A DNA stretch of 64,000 nucleotides from Rhodospirillum centenum SW. GTDB taxonomy: Bacteria; Pseudomonadota; Alphaproteobacteria; Azospirillales; Azospirillaceae. The translations under genes were made by a program, and so were the position numbers. Position 1 is the first letter of the stretch. The number at the start of each line of letters is the position of its first letter. The notes under the pieces are model-generated. The model saw only the letters and a program-made list of their open reading frames with translations. It searched no databases and was not told where the DNA came from. The stretch covers positions 3,511,001 to 3,575,000 of the forward strand of contig NC_011420.2 in assembly GCF_000016185.1 (NCBI RefSeq). The letters run 5' to 3'. This document shows positions 61,867 through 64,000 of this stretch, in pieces.

Positions 61867-63202
61867 GGGCATACCGCATCCCGCCCAGGGATTCTGCGGC
61901 GTCCTGCTGATTCTGGTGGCGTTCGTCTGGCCGGGTGCCGCCTTCGCGGACTCCGACCCGGCGGCCCAGGCCAACCGTCTGTTCGTCCAGGCCATGCAGG
62001 CCATCCAGAAGGCCGACCAGACCTATGACCCGCAGGAGCAGGCGAAGTTCCTGATGGAGGCGGACAAGCTCCTGTCCGACATCATCACCCGTCTGCCGGA
62101 AAGCCCGCTGGCGGTGCAGCTCGTCACCAACCAGTTCATCGGCGACTTCGACTATGTCGCGTTCCAGAGCCGCATCCGCGGGCTGGTCTGCGCCGAGCCG
62201 CAGGCGACCGGCTGCTTCCTGCACCGGATCGAAACGATGATGCCGCCGCTGGAGTATCCCATCGCGGGTCCGCGCTGGGACTGGCTGTCGCTGGCGGTCG
62301 CCCATTGGCATCTGGGGGACAGGGGGCGGGTGAAACCGATCATCGCCCCTTTCGTGATGGCCCTGCGCCGGTCAGCGCCGCCGGCGGAGGGCAGCCAGGA
62401 CCTTTTCCTGGGCCGGGCGCTCGCGCTTACGGGCGAGCCTGATCTGGCGCTGCGCATCACCCGCTCCATTGCCGACTGCTCCACCCGCATCTACAACCTG
62501 ACGGACATCGCCGAGGCGCTGGTCTGGCAGGGGGAGGGCACCCGCGCCACCGCCGTGGCGGAGGAGGCGGCGGACTATGCCCGCGCCAATGCCTGCGCCT
62601 GGGAACTGGGGCTGGTCGCCCAGGCGCTGCTGCGCGTGGGCGACGAGGGGCGCGCCCGCACGCTGTTCCTGAACACGGTGGAGGAGCAGTTCTCGCGCTT
62701 CAAGGAGCGCCGGGGCACCTGCTGTCCGCCCGAACTGGCGGTGGCCGCAGGCGACCTGGGCGACGTCAACCTCGCGCTCGGGCTGCTGCGCACGGTGCAG
62801 GAGGAGAGCCCCTGGACCGTGCCGCAGGTGCTGGGCAAGCTCGGTGCCCGCGGGGAGAAGACCCTCACCCTCACCTTCGCCGACCAGATCGCGGACATGG
62901 AGCTGAAGGCGGAGACCTATGTCGAGCTGATCGGGGCTTCGCTCAAGGCCGGGGACCGCAGGCAGGCCGATCTGGTCTCCACCCGCCTGGACGGCATGCT
63001 GAAGGGAGCCGACAAGAGCCCGCTGGTGCTGATCCAGCGCGCCCGTGCGGACCGGCTGCTGTTCAAGGATCAGCGCTGGCGTCCGCGCTTCCAGCAGGCA
63101 CTCGATCAGTCGGACAGAGAGGGGCAGGCGCGGCGCGACGTGGCCGTGCCCTTCCTCGCCGCCCTGGTGGAGATCGAGACCGGGCGCGCCATGCTGGAGT
63201 GA
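61853..63202 (+). CDS. exported helical-repeat (TPR-like) hypothetical protein
   Basis: 449 aa. ATG 61853, inside the end of the BON gene, gives a signal peptide (HPAQGFCGVLLILVAFVWPGAAFA). The mature part is all-helical with repeated helix pairs (ALALTGEPDLALRITRSIADCSTRIYNLTDIAEALVWQGEGTRATAVAEEAADYARANACAWELGLVAQALLRVGDEGRARTLF) typical of TPR/Sel1-like solenoids, and several Cys (CAEPQATGC, RRGTCCPPE). No named family recognised. Co-translated with the BON lipoprotein and following an amidase, it probably acts in the periplasm. Confidence 0.72.
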   Translation: MSFSRGIPHPAQGFCGVLLILVAFVWPGAAFADSDPAAQANRLFVQAMQAIQKADQTYDPQEQAKFLMEADKLLSDIITRLPESPLAVQLVTNQFIGDFDYVAFQSRIRGLVCAEPQATGCFLHRIETMMPPLEYPIAGPRWDWLSLAVAHWHLGDRGRVKPIIAPFVMALRRSAPPAEGSQDLFLGRALALTGEPDLALRITRSIADCSTRIYNLTDIAEALVWQGEGTRATAVAEEAADYARANACAWELGLVAQALLRVGDEGRARTLFLNTVEEQFSRFKERRGTCCPPELAVAAGDLGDVNLALGLLRTVQEESPWTVPQVLGKLGARGEKTLTLTFADQIADMELKAETYVELIGASLKAGDRRQADLVSTRLDGMLKGADKSPLVLIQRARADRLLFKDQRWRPRFQQALDQSDREGQARRDVAVPFLAALVEIETGRAMLE

Positions 63203-63271
63203 GCGGCGGCGGGGCGGGTTTCCCGCCCCGCGCACGACATCCTTCCCTCCTGCGCCCTGGCAGCCTGTACC

Positions 63272-63721
63272 CTACCGGCTGCCGGCCCGCGGCTTCAGCC
63301 GCCGGGCAAGCTGGCGGACATAGCGGCTGTCGGCCGGGCTGAACTCCCCGGCGGCGATGTCCTTGCGCAGGTCGGTCAGTTCCTGCCGCGTCTGATCGGA
63401 CAGGACATAGTCCGCCAGCATCCGGTCGATCAGATCCCGGTCCTCCGGTCCCCCGGCGTCGCCCGCGCCCGTGTCCGTACCGTCCACGCCGGCTCCGTCC
63501 GTGTCGGTATCGTCCACCCCGGCATCATCCAGGTCCAGGTCGAGCCCGTCTTCCGCGTCGCCGTCCGTCCGCGGGGCGGGCACCAGCAGCGCATCCCAGC
63601 CGACCCCGGCATCGACCATGCGGCGGTGGACCGTCCGCGCCGCTTCCAGGGCCTTGGCGTCATCCGGATCGCCCAGGCTGTCCAGCAGCGCGATGAAGCT
63701 CTCGCGGTCCATGAAGGGCAT
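63272..63721 (-). CDS. Asp-rich hypothetical protein
   Basis: 149 aa. ATG 63721 with AAGGAGACG site. The N-terminus (MDRESFIALLDSLGDPDDAKALEAARTVHRRMVDAGVGWDALLVP) and C-terminus (LADYVLSDQTRQELTDLRKDIAAGEFSPADSRYVRQLARRL) are helical and well formed; between them is an acidic low-complexity block (about 50-97) of Asp/Gly/Thr repeats (DDTDTDGAGVDGTDTGAGDAG). No family recognised. The two structured ends suggest a real protein. Confidence 0.65.
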   Translation of the reverse strand: MPFMDRESFIALLDSLGDPDDAKALEAARTVHRRMVDAGVGWDALLVPAPRTDGDAEDGLDLDLDDAGVDDTDTDGAGVDGTDTGAGDAGGPEDRDLIDRMLADYVLSDQTRQELTDLRKDIAAGEFSPADSRYVRQLARRLKPRAGSR

Positions 63722-63796
63722 GGCGGTTCGTCTCCTTTTTCGCCTTTCGCGTCCGCCCCTTAGGTGGGGAGCGACCGGGTCCCGTCAACCGCTGCC

Positions 63797-63833
63797 GTCA
63801 GCCGGATCCCGTCGGCCGGATCCCGTCAGCCGG
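63797..63833. repeat. 14-bp tandem repeat, about 2.6 copies
   Basis: Units GTCAGCCGGATCCC, GTCGGCCGGATCCC and a partial GTCAGCCGG follow one another in the non-coding stretch upstream of the Asp-rich gene. The remaining DNA to the window end (63834-64000) shows no gene. Confidence 0.7.
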
Positions 63834-64000
63834 CCGGACCGCGGGGACGATGTCCTGCCGCACCTTTTCCCAGGCCGTGCGGTTGAACGGGGCATGGAGG
63901 CAGGGTGACGCCGGGTCGCAGCCGACAGGAGCAGATTCGGCATCTTTTCCTGCCTGTTCCCGTTGCCCGTCTGCCGAGCGTTCCCGAAGGCGAAGCAGGG

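Noticed and set aside
1-64000. tRNA, rRNA, CRISPR arrays, transposases, integrases
   Set aside because: None found: no cloverleaf-type sequences noticed in the intergenic gaps, no regularly spaced repeats with spacers, and no recombinase or transposase motifs. Short tRNA-like structures could be missed by eye.

Overview
The window is about 64 kb of very GC-rich chromosome (G+C-rich third codon positions, long antisense shadow frames) from an alphaproteobacterium, most probably of the order Rhodospirillales (an Azospirillum/Rhodocista-like organism). Evidence: a cytochrome bc1 operon (petABC), the cycM | kdsB-pheA arrangement, a MoxR/DUF58/DUF4159 block next to DUF1285-NUDIX-DUF6111-cca, and PhyR, the alphaproteobacteria-specific general stress regulator. 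It reads as core chromosome. I see no rRNA, tRNA, CRISPR array, insertion sequence or prophage.

Layout. 1-10 kb: the tail of a sensor histidine kinase, a HisN-type phosphatase, membrane cytochrome c (cycM), kdsB, pheA, a GT-C-like membrane protein, rppH, a protein with a degenerate EAL domain behind a near-consensus EcfG-type promoter, and an unknown protein. 10-20 kb: a minus-strand MoxR - DUF58 - BatA/DUF4159 - VWA-like operon whose third gene is split by a one-base frameshift, then on the plus strand DUF1285, CoA-type NUDIX, DUF6111 and CCA-adding enzyme. 20-25.5 kb: hemF, trmL, petABC with a strong terminator, DUF924. 25.5-31 kb: ychF, the bfd/bfr iron pair, cupin-GST-gloB, a membrane diguanylate cyclase. 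31-38 kb: an MDR oxidoreductase, two coupled unknown membrane-anchored proteins, a decayed-looking stretch, a GcvA-like LysR regulator, a GDSL autotransporter esterase and a shortened periplasmic adaptor.

38-46 kb is the most interesting region: a TetR regulator with a clear inverted-repeat operator candidate and, converging on it, a four-gene envelope set: DUF1302 (predicted outer-membrane protein), DUF1329 (exported), a YCF48/Asp-box propeller and an MMPL/RND permease. A Rho-independent terminator sits inside the set after DUF1329. I infer a trans-envelope system for a hydrophobic substrate; the substrate is unknown.

46-64 kb: a PAS-GGDEF-EAL protein with an altered GGDEF motif, ycjX-ycjF, a PanE-family reductase, DUF445, a candidate structured small RNA with its own terminator, a CBS-domain protein behind a second EcfG-type promoter, PRC-barrel, CorA, DUF3224, DUF1194, phyR (no nepR or ecfG beside it), a Tat-type amidase, a BON lipoprotein, an exported helical-repeat protein and an Asp-rich protein. 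Recurrent themes are cyclic-di-GMP signalling (three proteins), the general stress response (phyR plus at least two good EcfG-type promoters) and envelope maintenance.
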